A DNA stretch of 64,000 bases from Streptomyces cellulosae (GCF_000721105.1 NZ_JOEV01000037.1:1-64000); one strand, 5' to 3'. Shown: positions 45,034 to 54,474, counted from the stretch's first letter. Translations and numbers: made by a program. The notes: generated by a model from the letters alone, not told the origin.

Positions 45034-45747
45034 TCAGTCGAGCGGGACGCCTGTGTGGCTCTCCAGGGCCTGGAGAAGGCGGGCCTGGAACTTCTCGTCG
45101 CGCGCCGCCGGGTGTGGTGTCTGCGTCTGCCGGTGATACCAGTAGCCGCCGGTGCTCGGGGTCACGGCGTGGTGCGTGGCGAGCCACACCTGTGTCCGGT
45201 GCCCGGCGGTCAGGTCGTCGGGTGCGCCGGCGCCGCCCATCCGTGTGGGCACCCACCCGGGGTCGACCGCATGGCTCGAGGTTCCTTCCCAACGGGACGC
45301 GAAGGCGAACGCGAGAGTGGTGACCCACAGCTTGCTGTCGTCGTAGGTCGCGGTGCCGGCGGTCAGCCGCCCCAGATCGGTGGAGCCGGTGCGGTGCATG
45401 GAGCTGCTGAGGTGGACGAGCCTGGCCGGTTTCTCCATCAGGGCGGTCAGCAGGTAGGGCGCGACGGTGTTGACGGTGCTCGCATCGCGCGAGCGCATGG
45501 TGCCGGCGTTGTGGATGACGGCGTCGAAGCGGCCGAATCCGCCTGCTTGCCGGGCGACGTCGCGGATCTCGTCGACGACGGCGAGGTCCCCCGTGACGAC
45601 GCCTTCCCACCGGGCGGTGTCCTCCGCGCCGGAGAGACGGGCCGGGTTGCGGACGTGGACGACCACGTCGTGCCCGCCGCCGGCCAACGCGTTCGCCGTG
45701 TCGCGTCCGAGCCCGCTGGAAGCCCCGGTCACCAGAATCAGTGCCAT
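45034..45747 (-). CDS. Short-chain dehydrogenase/reductase
   Basis: A 237-residue SDR. It has the NAD(P) loop VTGASSGLGRDTANAL, a basic residue in VHVRNPAR favouring NADPH, the structural HNAG instead of NNAG, the serine strand HLSSSMHR, and YDDSK as the catalytic YxxxK. The C-terminus (THHAVTPSTGGYWYHRQTQT) matches a protochlorophyllide-reductase-like SDR group common in Streptomyces. The ATG has a GGAGAGG site. The frameshifted MmyB-like regulator lies immediately upstream on the same strand. Confidence 0.87.
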   Translation of the reverse strand: MALILVTGASSGLGRDTANALAGGGHDVVVHVRNPARLSGAEDTARWEGVVTGDLAVVDEIRDVARQAGGFGRFDAVIHNAGTMRSRDASTVNTVAPYLLTALMEKPARLVHLSSSMHRTGSTDLGRLTAGTATYDDSKLWVTTLAFAFASRWEGTSSHAVDPGWVPTRMGGAGAPDDLTAGHRTQVWLATHHAVTPSTGGYWYHRQTQTPHPAARDEKFQARLLQALESHTGVPLD

Positions 45748-45924
45748 GTCAGACCTCTCCTGTCGGTGTGTGGTGATAGGTGCGGTGAACTGGTCGGGAG
45801 TCCCCGCGCGCTTGCCCAGGTCGTAGTGCGCCGGCCCGCGCGGACGAAACCCCGCCGTCGGCAGACGCGGCGATCACGTCGGCGGAGCGGTCGGAGGCCG
45901 AAGGGAAGGGGTGGTGGCCGTTTG

Positions 45925-46453
45925 CCGAGTGGCGGAAAGCGGCGGGCGGCGGTGTCCAGGAACTGGTGGCGGGCCAGGTTCGGCGGCTGGGTGTCGCTGT
46001 CGTACAGGTCGGCGAAGAAGGCGCGGGCGAGCTGGTTGGCGGCCAGGACGTCCAGACGGCCGTTGACGACGAACGCGGGCCCGGCTGTGACGGCGTCCAG
46101 GGTCCACTGCAGGCTCTTGTGCAAGGTCCGCTGCCGGTCGGAACGCCGTCGGGGGCGGGCGAGGGTGTCGGAGCCCGGCTGGGCCTGCGCCAGGTGGAGC
46201 AGGTGAGCCCGTTCGGCGTCATCGAGTCGGAGGGCGCGGGCGATGGCTTCGAGCACGGCCGGTGAGACGCCGGCGAGATTGCCTCGCTCCAGTTTGGCGT
46301 AGTACTCGACGCTGACGTCCGCCAGCGCCGCGACCTCGCTGCGGCGCAAACCGGTGACACGGCGCCGGGTGCCGGCCGGAAGCCCCGCCTGCTCCGGGTG
46401 ATCTTGGCTCGCCGCGAGGTCAGGATCTCGCGGACTTCGTCACGGTTGTCCAC
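45925..46453 (-). pseudogene. MmyB-like XRE regulator, frameshifted
   Basis: An XRE helix-turn-helix plus MmyB-like ligand-domain regulator. The start (VDNRDEVREILTSRRAKIT, GTG at 46453) is in one frame. A one-base loss near 46395, in the segment that should read PEQAGLPAGTRRRVTG, shifts to the frame with LRRSEVAALADVSVEYYAKL, ERGNLAGVSPAVLEAIARAL and the start of the MmyB domain (AGPAFVVNGRLDVLAANQLA, YDSDTQPPNLARHQFLD). Family resemblance ends about residue 160, so the C-terminal third is also gone. It faces a zinc alcohol dehydrogenase across a 23-bp palindrome, the classical layout for this regulator family. Confidence 0.78.
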
Positions 46454-46484
46454 GACACGACCGTACGACCGCGTCCGCCGGGTT

Positions 46485-46507
46485 GGGGTGTACTGCCAGT
46501 ACACCCC
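46485..46507. promoter_or_regulatory. 23-bp palindrome between the MmyB-like gene and the alcohol dehydrogenase
   Basis: A perfect 11-bp inverted repeat around one central base: left arm GGGGTGTACTG (46485-46495), centre C, right arm the exact complement (46497-46507). It lies 32 bases upstream of the regulator start and about 275 bases upstream of the dehydrogenase start. Probable operator of the MmyB-like regulator. Confidence 0.8.
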
Positions 46508-46781
46508 TCACCAGTAACTCGCTGCCCGCACGGAATCGGGCTTGTATGGATGGCGTGGGACTGTCCGCTTCGCCGTCACCGGTGGTGCGGCGGGCACCCC
46601 GCCCGGACGGTTTCGCCCGGGACCTGAACGCCGGTGACGTAGCACGCGAGACGGCCGAACGAGCCCCGGACAGCCGGAGAAGCGGCGATGGGGGGCGCGT
46701 CACCCACCAGGGAATGATTCGGCGCCGCAGGCGCAGGTACACGTGAAGCAAGCGAAGCAAGGCAAGCAAGGAGATTCAGGT

Positions 46782-47804
46782 ATGCGTGGCGTAGTCATGT
46801 ACAAGGCCGGTGACGTCCGGGTCGAGGACCGTGACGACCCGAAGATCATCGAGCCCACCGACGCCGTCGTCCGGCTGACCGCAACCTGCATCTGCGGCTC
46901 CGACCTGTGGCCCTACCGCGGGGTCGAGCCCGCCGATCACACGGCCATGGGACACGAGTACGCGGGCGTGGTCGAGGAGGTCGGTTCCGACGTGAAGAAC
47001 GTCAAGCCCGGCGACTTCGTCGTCGGGTCGTTCGTGATCTCCGACAACACCTGCGAGATCTGCCGCTCCGGCTACCAGTCCGGCTGCGTCCACCGGGAGT
47101 TCGTGGCGGGAGCGATCGGCACCCAGGCCGAGAAGGCCCGCATCCCGCACGCGGACGGCACCCTCGTTCCCACGCCGGGACAGCCGGACGAGGACCTGAT
47201 CCCCTCGCTGCTGGCGGCCTCCGACGTGCTCGGCACCGGCTGGTACGGCGCCGTCGCGGCCGAGGCCGGACCCGGCAAGACGGTCGCGGTCGTCGGCGAC
47301 GGCGCGGTCGGTCTGATGGCCGTCCTCGCCGCCAAGCAGCTGGGCGCGGAGCGGATCATCGCGATGTCCCGACACCCGGAACGGCAGGAGCTGGCCCGGT
47401 ACTACGGCGCGACCGACATCGTCGAGGAGCGCGGTGACGAAGGCGTCGCGAAGATCAAGGAACTCACGGGCGGCCTGGGGGCGCACTCGGTGGTCGAGGC
47501 CGTCGGAACCCAGGAGTCGACGATGCAGGCCATCGGTGCCACCCGCCCCGGCGGACACCTGGGTTTCGTCGGCGTCAACTACGACGTCACGATCAAGGGC
47601 ATCGACCTGTTCTTCGCCGGCATCCACGTGGAAGGCGGCCCCGCCCCGGTGCGCCGGTTCCTGCCAGACCTGATCCAGCTCGTCTGGGACCGCAAGATCG
47701 ACCCCGGCAGGGTCTTCGACCTCACCCTGCCGCTGGACCAGGCCGCGGAGGGCTACACCGCCATGGACGAGCGGCGCGCCACCAAGGTGCTCCTCACCCT
47801 CTGA
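46782..47804 (+). CDS. Zinc-dependent alcohol dehydrogenase
   Basis: A 340-residue zinc MDR dehydrogenase. Catalytic zinc ligands are in CICGSDLWPY and GHEYAGVVEEVG; the second cysteine set (DNTCEICRSGYQSGC) is a partial structural-zinc motif. The cofactor loop is VVGDGAVGLMAVLAAKQLGA followed by SRHPERQELARYYGATDIV, where the SRH residues favour NADP. ATG 46782 has a very strong AAGGAG site; the few codons upstream are a short AAGCAAG repeat and are not part of the gene. Probably controlled by the divergent MmyB-like regulator before it was inactivated. Confidence 0.88.
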   Translation: MRGVVMYKAGDVRVEDRDDPKIIEPTDAVVRLTATCICGSDLWPYRGVEPADHTAMGHEYAGVVEEVGSDVKNVKPGDFVVGSFVISDNTCEICRSGYQSGCVHREFVAGAIGTQAEKARIPHADGTLVPTPGQPDEDLIPSLLAASDVLGTGWYGAVAAEAGPGKTVAVVGDGAVGLMAVLAAKQLGAERIIAMSRHPERQELARYYGATDIVEERGDEGVAKIKELTGGLGAHSVVEAVGTQESTMQAIGATRPGGHLGFVGVNYDVTIKGIDLFFAGIHVEGGPAPVRRFLPDLIQLVWDRKIDPGRVFDLTLPLDQAAEGYTAMDERRATKVLLTL

Positions 47805-47826
47805 CCGGCCCTGGCCACTCCGGGCC

Positions 47827-47851
47827 CGCCCCACGTCGCGGCAGCGGGGCG
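47827..47851 (+). terminator. Possible bidirectional terminator
   Basis: A hairpin with arms CGCCCC (47827-47832) and GGGGCG (47846-47851) lies between the converging alcohol dehydrogenase and pectate lyase genes. The stem is short. Confidence 0.35.
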
Positions 47852-47871
47852 AGCCGGCCGCCTCTCCTCCG

Positions 47872-48975
47872 CTAGCAGCTGCCGTCGGACACCTTCAGCC
47901 CCTTGTTGGCGCCCGCCGTCCGGCTCACGATGGCCGGCACGCAACTGGCGCCGTCGAGGGTGTAGGCGTAGGGGATGCTGACCGTGGTGTTGGACTGCGG
48001 GTTGGGCCCGGCCGGGTGGTTCTCGCTGCCGGGGCTCGACCAGGACACGTTGTCGAAGACGTTTCCGCTGACCTGCCAGTAGCCGGCCGCGTCGGTGTAG
48101 AAGGTGCCCAGGACGTCCTTGGAATTCTTGAAGTAGTTGTTGTCCACCTTCGCGCGGGCCCCGGCTCGGGCGTTGATGCCGGACTCGTTGAGGCTCACAT
48201 AGGAGTTGTTGTAGATGTGGGCTGTACCGCCACGCAGCAGGGGCGCGCGGGAGTCGATGTTCTCGTACAGGTTGTGGTGGTAGGTGACGAAGCCGTTCGA
48301 CAGGTCGCTCTCACTGGACCCGACGAGTCCGCCGCGGCCGGAGTTGCGCAGGATGCTGTAGGACAGCGTCACGTACTGGGTGTTGTCCTTCATGTCGAAG
48401 AGGCCGTCGAACCCCTCCGCCTCCCCACCCGACGCCACCAGGGTGGTGTGATCGACCCAGACGTTGCGGACGTTGCGCTCCATGCCGATGGCATCACCGC
48501 CGTTGGACGTGGGCGAGCCCGACTTCTTGACGTTCCGGACGGTCACGTTCTGGATGATGATGTTGCGGGCGTCGCGTATGTGGATGCCCAACTGGTCGAA
48601 GACGGCGCCGCTGCCGACCCCGACGATCGTGACGTTGCTGATCTGCTTGAGTTCGATCACGCCGGCGGCAGTGTTGCAGCTGTCTCCCGACACCTTGCTG
48701 GTGTTGCCGTGGTTGATGGTCCCCTCGACCTCGATGGTGATCGGGGTGCTGCTGCTGGCCCGGCCGCACAGGGCCGCGTGGATCGCGGTTCCCGTGGTGG
48801 CCCGCACCGTCTGCCCGCCCGCACCGCCGGTGGTCCCGCCGTTCTGGGTCGCGTAGCCGGTGGCGCTACCGGTCGCTGCCGATGCCTCGGGTATCGACAG
48901 CACCGCACCGGTCGCGGCCGCCAGGGCCATTGTCGCCAGCGCCGCATGGAGTCGCAGTGCGACTGGTCGCCTCAT
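47872..48975 (-). CDS. Secreted pectate lyase (PL1 family)
   Basis: A 367-residue extracellular pectate lyase, cleaving polygalacturonate by beta-elimination. A signal peptide (MRRPVALRLHAALATMALAA, then AxA at ASAATG) is followed by a right-handed parallel beta-helix: NVTIVGVGSGAVFDQLGIHI, RNVWVDHTTLVASGGEAEGF with the calcium-binding region, and the arginine-bearing IDSRAPLLRGGTAHIYNNSY. ATG 48975 is used because GGGGAGGCGAGG precedes it, and the longer frame is not protein-like. An 18-bp palindrome of the LacI operator type lies 221 bases upstream, suggesting sugar-responsive control. Confidence 0.92.
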   Translation of the reverse strand: MRRPVALRLHAALATMALAAATGAVLSIPEASAATGSATGYATQNGGTTGGAGGQTVRATTGTAIHAALCGRASSSTPITIEVEGTINHGNTSKVSGDSCNTAAGVIELKQISNVTIVGVGSGAVFDQLGIHIRDARNIIIQNVTVRNVKKSGSPTSNGGDAIGMERNVRNVWVDHTTLVASGGEAEGFDGLFDMKDNTQYVTLSYSILRNSGRGGLVGSSESDLSNGFVTYHHNLYENIDSRAPLLRGGTAHIYNNSYVSLNESGINARAGARAKVDNNYFKNSKDVLGTFYTDAAGYWQVSGNVFDNVSWSSPGSENHPAGPNPQSNTTVSIPYAYTLDGASCVPAIVSRTAGANKGLKVSDGSC

Positions 48976-49195
48976 CCTCGCCTCCCCATTCGTCTTCCCA
49001 ACTCGTTCGGATGCTGGTGTTGCTGCTGCATGCCGTGGTCGTGTCAGTCGGCCGCCGGGTTTCCGACCTGCCGCCGGGCAGGTCGATGCCGACGCGGATT
49101 CGCGTGCTCCCCCCCTCGATGTGGCTCGGGTCGTGCGACGACGCGGTTGGTTCGAGGACATGAATGGAGCCGATGGCCTACTACGCATCACCGCA

Positions 49196-49213
49196 GGGGA
49201 AAGCGCTTTCCCC
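49196..49213. promoter_or_regulatory. LacI-type operator palindrome upstream of the pectate lyase
   Basis: GGGGAAAGCGCTTTCCCC, a perfect 18-bp palindrome with the central CG and GAAAGCGCTTTC core typical of LacI-family operators. No LacI gene is in the window. Confidence 0.7.
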
Positions 49214-50161
49214 GGAACCTAAAGGCTTGCCGTGAACGCGTCAACAGGTGTGTAGATGATTCTTATCCATCCACGTGAACTGAGTGGAGGAGGGGAGGAA
49301 TTCGGAGCGGGCTTCCACGTCACGGTCGACCGCCTGCCGCCGTCGACCGTCTCAGCCCGCAGCCCGCAGCCCGCAGGCCCCGCCGCCCGCAGGGCCGTGG
49401 CACGCATCGCACTGTTCCGGGTCGACGGTCCTTCCGCGCCGTCCGCACACCCGCGATACGGGCGGAGACGCTGACCGAACCGCCACCCAGTACGTCGGTA
49501 TCGGGCATTCGGGGACGCTGTTCCTCGCCGTGGGATCGACGCCGGCGTGCTTCTCGCACGACAGGCCCAGCACCCAAGTGCCGCCCCGGTGCGTCCAGCG
49601 GGGCCGACCGCTCGGTCCACGACGACGTGGTGGCCGCCGCTGCCCACGCCGGGCGGCGCTGCCCGAGCCTGCACGTCGCGCCGCGCGTCGGTGAACGTCT
49701 CCAGCCAGGGGCGGTGCTGTCGTGGCGGCCGGGCACAGACGTCATGCCCCCGCCGGCAGGCCAAGCGCAAGATTTTCCTCCTGTTCGCGGCTCCTCTGAC
49801 AGGGCTGCGCGGCTTCTCCCTGCTCACTGCCGGACCATGAGGGGCGGCGCCCTGAGGGTGTACGCCCCCGCGAACCAGGACATCGGCAGGGCACTGATCG
49901 CGTCGAGTGTTCCGGGCGCAGGTCCAGGTACGGGCGCGGCCGAAACTCAGGCCGCCGGGGACCCTGGTCGTGCGGTCGGCGGTCTCGGTCGCGCTCGCCC
50001 AGCGGCCGGTGCGCACTGTCGGGAAGTCACGGACTCACCCGTGACCTCCACACAGCGCGAGCACGCCGGCACGGCCTCCCCCGGTCGGTCGCGTACGGGA
50101 GGTCCCATGAGCCGCCCCAGGTGACGGGGCACTGTCAGTGGCGGGTGGCAGCATCGGGTGC
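49214..50161. other. Long intergenic region without a recognised gene
   Basis: About 950 bases. Open frames exist on both strands, but their products are arginine/proline-rich and match no family I know. A small CAGCCCG-type repeat lies at about 49360-49385. The promoter of the SUKH gene must be near the right end. Confidence 0.5.
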
Positions 50162-52114
50162 ATGACGGACACCACGGCATTCGACTGGCGGCGCTTCCTT
50201 CTGAGTTGGAGCGGGGAGTGGGCGGATTCCCAGCCGGAGGGCGAGACGCCCGGCGAGGACGACGAAGCCGCGCGACGGGCGCGGTGGCTGGGGTTCCCGC
50301 CCGCGTCGGAGGAGCGGATCGCAGCCATGGAGGAGCGCCTCGGCCGACGGATGTCGCCGTCGTACCGGGAGTTCCTCAAGGTCAGCGACGGGTGGCGGCA
50401 CGCGGGCGGGTTCGTATGGCTGCTGGCGGGGACCACGGACGCGCGCTGGCACAACGACGAGTCGGGACTCGGGGACATGTTCGAGGAGTACCTGGACGAG
50501 GACGCCGGGCCGGAGGAGCGGCGGGAGGTGGACATCTGGCGGCGCGGGTTGCAGCTCGATGTCGAGTCCGACGCCACGCACGTCCTCATGGATCCCGAGG
50601 ACGTGGATGAGGACGGTGAGTGGGCCGTGTACACGTGGGCGAGCTGGCGGGCCGCCCCGCCCGAACGGCACGCGAACTTCATGGAGTTCATGCGGGACAT
50701 GCACCGGGAGTTCCACAACCTGCAGGCGCACCGGAGCGACGGGGAGCCGGTGTTCGCCAACGACACGACGCGAAGGCTGGACACTCTGGTGGAGGAGGCC
50801 CGGCTGGAGGCGCTGCGGGGCCGCTGGGAACAGGCCGGCAAGGCACTGGACGAGGCCAAGGCGTACGGCAGACCGCGGGCCGCCGGGCTGGGCGACCAGA
50901 TACGCCGCCTGCTCGGAAAGACCTACATGGTGTACTACGACGGCCTGGTGACGGATCCGCAGTACGCGCCCGAGCTGCTGCCACCGCTGGTCGCCGAGCA
51001 CGCGGCGCACTCGTACCGGGACGACTCCACGCTCACGTTCCACCTGCGGGGCGCCGACGACGCCCTGGTGTCACTGGCGTACGCGACGCTGGATCAGGTG
51101 AGGAACGGCACGTACCGGTACACGTCGGCCGGACCGTTCGGGGGCGCGGTCGAGCGGGCGCGAGAGCTGGCGCGTTGGGGAGACACCGACGGGGCATGGC
51201 GGACGCTGATGGACGCTGTGCCCCTGTGGGAGCCGCTGGGTCCGGATCACCTGGTGCCGCTGGGGTGGGTGGCCGACCCCGTGCTCGGGCCGCTGCTGAC
51301 TCCGGAGCGGGGCCGTGAGCTGCTGTCCGCTCCCAGGGGCGGGCAGAGGGGTGAGGCACCGGGGCCGAGGGCCGGGCTCGACCCGGGTCATCTGGCGTGG
51401 CTCGCGGAGCCGGATCCGGGCAACAATCGCACGTCCTACCGGTTCGTCCTGGTGGAGGGGGTGGAGCCGGAGGAGTTGCCCGGACGTCTCGCGGACGAGG
51501 ACGACGCCCTGCTGAACGAACCCATGACCTTGTGGGAGGCGCGCCGCAGGTCGCAGCACCACCAGAGGGAGTTCTCCTCCTACGACGACAGGGCTCTCAT
51601 GGCGGTCGGCCGGGCCGGCGCCGGTTGGAGCTTCGCCTTCGACGGCGACGCCGCGCAGTTCGACCGGCAGCGTTTCAGTTCCCCAGCCGGGGCCGCCAGC
51701 GGGGGCACCCGCGCGGTGGTGGTGTGGAGCGGCCTGCGGACACGGAGCGGGGAACCCTTCTTCCACCTTTCGGTGGCGCGAGACGGTGCCGAGCAGTACG
51801 CATTCACGTACGCGGGCGGAGAGGTCCGGTCAAGCGGGGAGATACCGCGGGCGCTGGATCCGAGCCGGTTCTTCGGCACCGTGGAGGACGGGGCCGAGGT
51901 GGAACGGTCGCTGCTGGAAGCGGTGAGTGGGGAGTTCGGTGCCTGTCTGCCGCGTCACGCGATCGCCAACGGGCGGCTGCACACGTTCGTCACCCGCTCC
52001 TGGACGAGGCCGCCGAGGGACGGAGAGACGTACATGGTGATCCGACTGGGCCCGGAAGCCGCGCGCCTGGCAGACGGCGAGCGAACCGGAGACGACGGCC
52101 CGAGAAGCAGGTAG
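50162..52114 (+). CDS. SMI1/KNR4 (SUKH) domain protein
   Basis: A 650-residue protein. The N-terminal 160 residues are a SMI1/KNR4 (SUKH) domain: ASEERIAAMEERLGRRMSPS, YREFLKVSDGWRHAGGFVWL and the late EWAVYTWASWRAAP. SUKH domains are best known as immunity proteins of toxin systems but also occur in regulators. The remainder has a middle helical part (residues about 200-270) and a C-terminal part rich in beta strands (RAGAGWSFAFDGD, VARDGAEQYAFTYAGGEV) resembling other SUKH-associated repeats. ATG 50162 is the likelier start. No toxin gene is adjacent, so an immunity role is unproven. Confidence 0.75.
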   Translation: MTDTTAFDWRRFLLSWSGEWADSQPEGETPGEDDEAARRARWLGFPPASEERIAAMEERLGRRMSPSYREFLKVSDGWRHAGGFVWLLAGTTDARWHNDESGLGDMFEEYLDEDAGPEERREVDIWRRGLQLDVESDATHVLMDPEDVDEDGEWAVYTWASWRAAPPERHANFMEFMRDMHREFHNLQAHRSDGEPVFANDTTRRLDTLVEEARLEALRGRWEQAGKALDEAKAYGRPRAAGLGDQIRRLLGKTYMVYYDGLVTDPQYAPELLPPLVAEHAAHSYRDDSTLTFHLRGADDALVSLAYATLDQVRNGTYRYTSAGPFGGAVERARELARWGDTDGAWRTLMDAVPLWEPLGPDHLVPLGWVADPVLGPLLTPERGRELLSAPRGGQRGEAPGPRAGLDPGHLAWLAEPDPGNNRTSYRFVLVEGVEPEELPGRLADEDDALLNEPMTLWEARRRSQHHQREFSSYDDRALMAVGRAGAGWSFAFDGDAAQFDRQRFSSPAGAASGGTRAVVVWSGLRTRSGEPFFHLSVARDGAEQYAFTYAGGEVRSSGEIPRALDPSRFFGTVEDGAEVERSLLEAVSGEFGACLPRHAIANGRLHTFVTRSWTRPPRDGETYMVIRLGPEAARLADGERTGDDGPRSR

Positions 52115-52388
52115 GGACCGGCCAGGCCGTGCGGGTCCTCGCTCCGGCGAGATCCGCTGGGCACCGGGCCCGCGACCGAGCGGGAAGGCCGGTGCCGCTG
52201 GTGGCGGAGTGTGACGAACAGGCGGGACGACCTTGCGCGACCGCCTACTTCGCGGCGACGGTGTGCACCAAGCGAGGCGCGGCACAGCCCGCCCGCGCGG
52301 CCGCAACCACGCCGGACAGGTGACCGGCGGCCCTGCGGCCGCTGATATGAGCCGCCGGTGAAGGGGCCGACCCGCGCCCATCCCGATG

Positions 52389-53312
52389 TCATGTCCTCCG
52401 CAGGCGGGACTGCTTCACCTCGCGGTCGACAGCCCAGGCGTCAGCGACCGGCCCGAGGTGGCCGAGCTTGTCGGGGTTGATCACTGAGCGAATGGTCTGG
52501 ATCTGCCCGCCCAGCACCTCGAGGGCGAGGATGTGGAGTACCTTGCCGTCCCGGTCGCGGAAGACCGCTCCGGGCCGGCCGTTGATCTCATGGGGCTCGA
52601 AGGTGACGTCGATCCTGGCCATCAGGGGGATGACGGAGGCGAGCAGCCGGGCGACGTTCTCGGCGCCGACGACGGCCCTGGCCAGCTGCGGGGCCTTGCC
52701 GCCGCCGTCCCCGACCATCGACACGTCGGCGGCGAGCACACTCCGCAGGCCGGCCACATCGCCTTCGCGGAGGGCGTCGAAGAACCGCGCCGCCAGCTCC
52801 TGCCGCTCCTGACGGTCCGCTTCGAAGCGCGGCCGTCCTGCCTGCATGTGCCGCCGCGCCCGGACCAGCAGTTGCCGGCACGCCGCCTCCGACCGGCCCA
52901 CCGCCGCGGCGACCTCGTCGAAGCCGAAGCCGAACACCTCCCGCAGCACGAACACCGACCGCTCCAGCGGGCTGAGCCGCTCCAGGAGCAGCAGCGCCGC
53001 CATCGACACCGAATCGGCCAGCTCCGCTGAGCGCGCCGGATCCTGATAGGGATCGGTGAGCAGCGGCTCGGGGAACCACGGCCCGACGTACTCCTCCCGC
53101 CTCACCCGTGCCGAACGCAGCACGTCGATCGAGATCCGCGTCACCGTGGTGGAAAGGAAGGCCTTGGTCGACGTGGGCCGGGTCGTCGAGCCGTCGAAGC
53201 GCAGCCAGGCCTCCTGCACCGCGTCCTCGGCCTCACTCACGCTGCCCAGCATCCGGTAGGCGATCGAGAACAGCAGCGGCCGCAGCTCCTCGAACTCCTC
53301 GACCTTGCTCAC
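52389..53312 (-). CDS. ECF41-type sigma factor with SnoaL-like C-terminal domain
   Basis: A 307-residue ECF sigma factor of group 41. Region 2 reads LLFSIAYRMLGSVSEAEDAV with QEAWLRF; region 4 LERSVFVLREVFGFGFDEVA with GRSEAACRQLLVRARRHM. The group marks are all present: WFPEP between the sigma domains, DGGGK in the C-terminal SnoaL-like extension, and NPDKL near the end. In this group the extension regulates activity in place of an anti-sigma factor. It lies beside a carboxymuconolactone-decarboxylase-like gene, the partner known for ECF41, and upstream of that gene there is a fitting promoter. The two are on the same strand and the sigma gene is downstream. Confidence 0.93.
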   Translation of the reverse strand: MSKVEEFEELRPLLFSIAYRMLGSVSEAEDAVQEAWLRFDGSTTRPTSTKAFLSTTVTRISIDVLRSARVRREEYVGPWFPEPLLTDPYQDPARSAELADSVSMAALLLLERLSPLERSVFVLREVFGFGFDEVAAAVGRSEAACRQLLVRARRHMQAGRPRFEADRQERQELAARFFDALREGDVAGLRSVLAADVSMVGDGGGKAPQLARAVVGAENVARLLASVIPLMARIDVTFEPHEINGRPGAVFRDRDGKVLHILALEVLGGQIQTIRSVINPDKLGHLGPVADAWAVDREVKQSRLRRT

Positions 53313-53463
53313 GACGACTCCCCCTCGCGTTTCTCCCGCGCCGGCCGTACGCGCCGGCGAGGCGTCTTCTGGTGATCATCCAGTTCAACGGCGGTGCGGA
53401 GCAAGGCCGTTGAGCCGGTAGCCGGGTGCCCGTGGCCGGGCCCGGCCGGTTGCCGACGGCCGT

Positions 53464-53937
53464 TCAGTGGGACTGTCCGACCTGGTAGTCGCCGGCCGGC
53501 TGCTGGGTGATGATGTTCAGCCGATTCGCCGTGTTCATGAAGGACACCAGGATCACCAGGGCGGTGAGCTGCTCCTCGTCGTAGTGTTCGGCGGCACGTG
53601 CCCAGACCTCGTCGCTGACCCCGCCGGCCGCGTCCGCGACCCGGGTCCCCTGCTCCGCCAGCTCCAGCGCGACGCGCTCGGCCTCGGTGAAGACCGTGGC
53701 CTCCCGCCACGCCGCCACGAGGTTCAGCCGCACCGGGGTCTCCCCGGCAGCGGCGGCCTCCTTGGTGTGCATGTCGATGCAGACGGCGCAGCCGTTGATC
53801 TGGCTCACGCGCAACGCCACCAACTCCTGCGTCGCGGCCGGCAGCGGGGATTCCTTGAGCGCCTTGCCCGCCGACATGAAGTGCTTGAGAGCCTTGCTGG
53901 AGTTCGGGCCGGCGAAGTAGTTCAGTCGCGCGTCCAT
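53464..53937 (-). CDS. Carboxymuconolactone decarboxylase/AhpD-family protein
   Basis: A 157-residue AhpD-like protein. The redox motif CAVC is in QINGCAVCIDMHTKEA and the following helix has the conserved acidic and histidine residues. Proteins of this family reduce peroxides or act on quinone-like compounds, and this subgroup is the standard neighbour and target of ECF41 sigma factors. ATG 53937 is preferred over 53961 because ACGGAGGAG lies just before it. A TGTCACA-N16-CGTC promoter lies 40 bases upstream. Confidence 0.9.
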   Translation of the reverse strand: MDARLNYFAGPNSSKALKHFMSAGKALKESPLPAATQELVALRVSQINGCAVCIDMHTKEAAAAGETPVRLNLVAAWREATVFTEAERVALELAEQGTRVADAAGGVSDEVWARAAEHYDEEQLTALVILVSFMNTANRLNIITQQPAGDYQVGQSH

Positions 53938-53976
53938 CGTGTGCTCCTCCGTGGTCGTCAATGGCTACACCTCTGA

Positions 53977-54003
53977 GACGAGGCAGCCCGACACCCTGTG
54001 ACA
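53977..54003 (-). promoter_or_regulatory. ECF41-type promoter
   Basis: On the minus strand TGTCACA (54003-53997), 16 bases, then CGTC (53980-53977), matching the ECF41 consensus I recall (TGTCACA-16/17-CGTC). It drives the AhpD-like gene and, by readthrough, the sigma factor gene itself. Confidence 0.8.
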
Positions 54004-54474
54004 CGGACGTGTGTGACTCACGTCTCCCTGCTGCCGAGGCGTCCGGGGATGCGCAGGCGGCACCGCAGCCCTGCCGCGCCTGCGATCGTCACCTCCTCTC
54101 CGCGGCGGAGGCGCGTGATCACCGCGCCGACGAACACCAACACCATGCACAGGGCCGCCCGGTGACACGAAGGCGGTCGGGGCGGGGCGGACGCGATCCG
54201 CTTCGGCCCCGAGTCCTTCGCCTCTGCCCCCTCACCTCAGGGCGCGCGTTTGCCGGAGGTGGGCTCCGCCCTGCGACCGGGGCTCCGGAACGGCTCTGAC
54301 GCCGTGGTCAGCCGGCCACAGCCCATGTCCACCGCGGATCGCGAGCCGCTGAGGCCGGCCGCGCGGCTCGTGTCGGCGATATGGAACGAGCAGTGAGCCG
54401 TACCCGCGCCGCATGGCGGGTTCGCTCCTATCGTGGATCTGAAAACTGACGCTCAGCGCCGAGGCAGGCAATAC
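54004..54474. other. Divergent intergenic region
   Basis: About 470 bases between the ECF41 promoter and the SpoIIE phosphatase gene. No gene or further motif could be supported. Confidence 0.5.

Noticed and set aside
46483..46746. Small gene upstream of the zinc alcohol dehydrogenase
   Set aside because: It overlaps the 23-bp palindrome, has no ribosome site and a low-complexity product.
49219..50016. 265-codon minus-strand frame between pectate lyase and the SUKH gene
   Set aside because: Arg-rich product without any recognisable domain; also overlaps the LacI-type regulatory region side. Not strong enough to call.
50162..52114. Toxin-immunity locus around the SUKH protein
   Set aside because: No polymorphic toxin or secretion gene lies nearby, so immunity cannot be supported.
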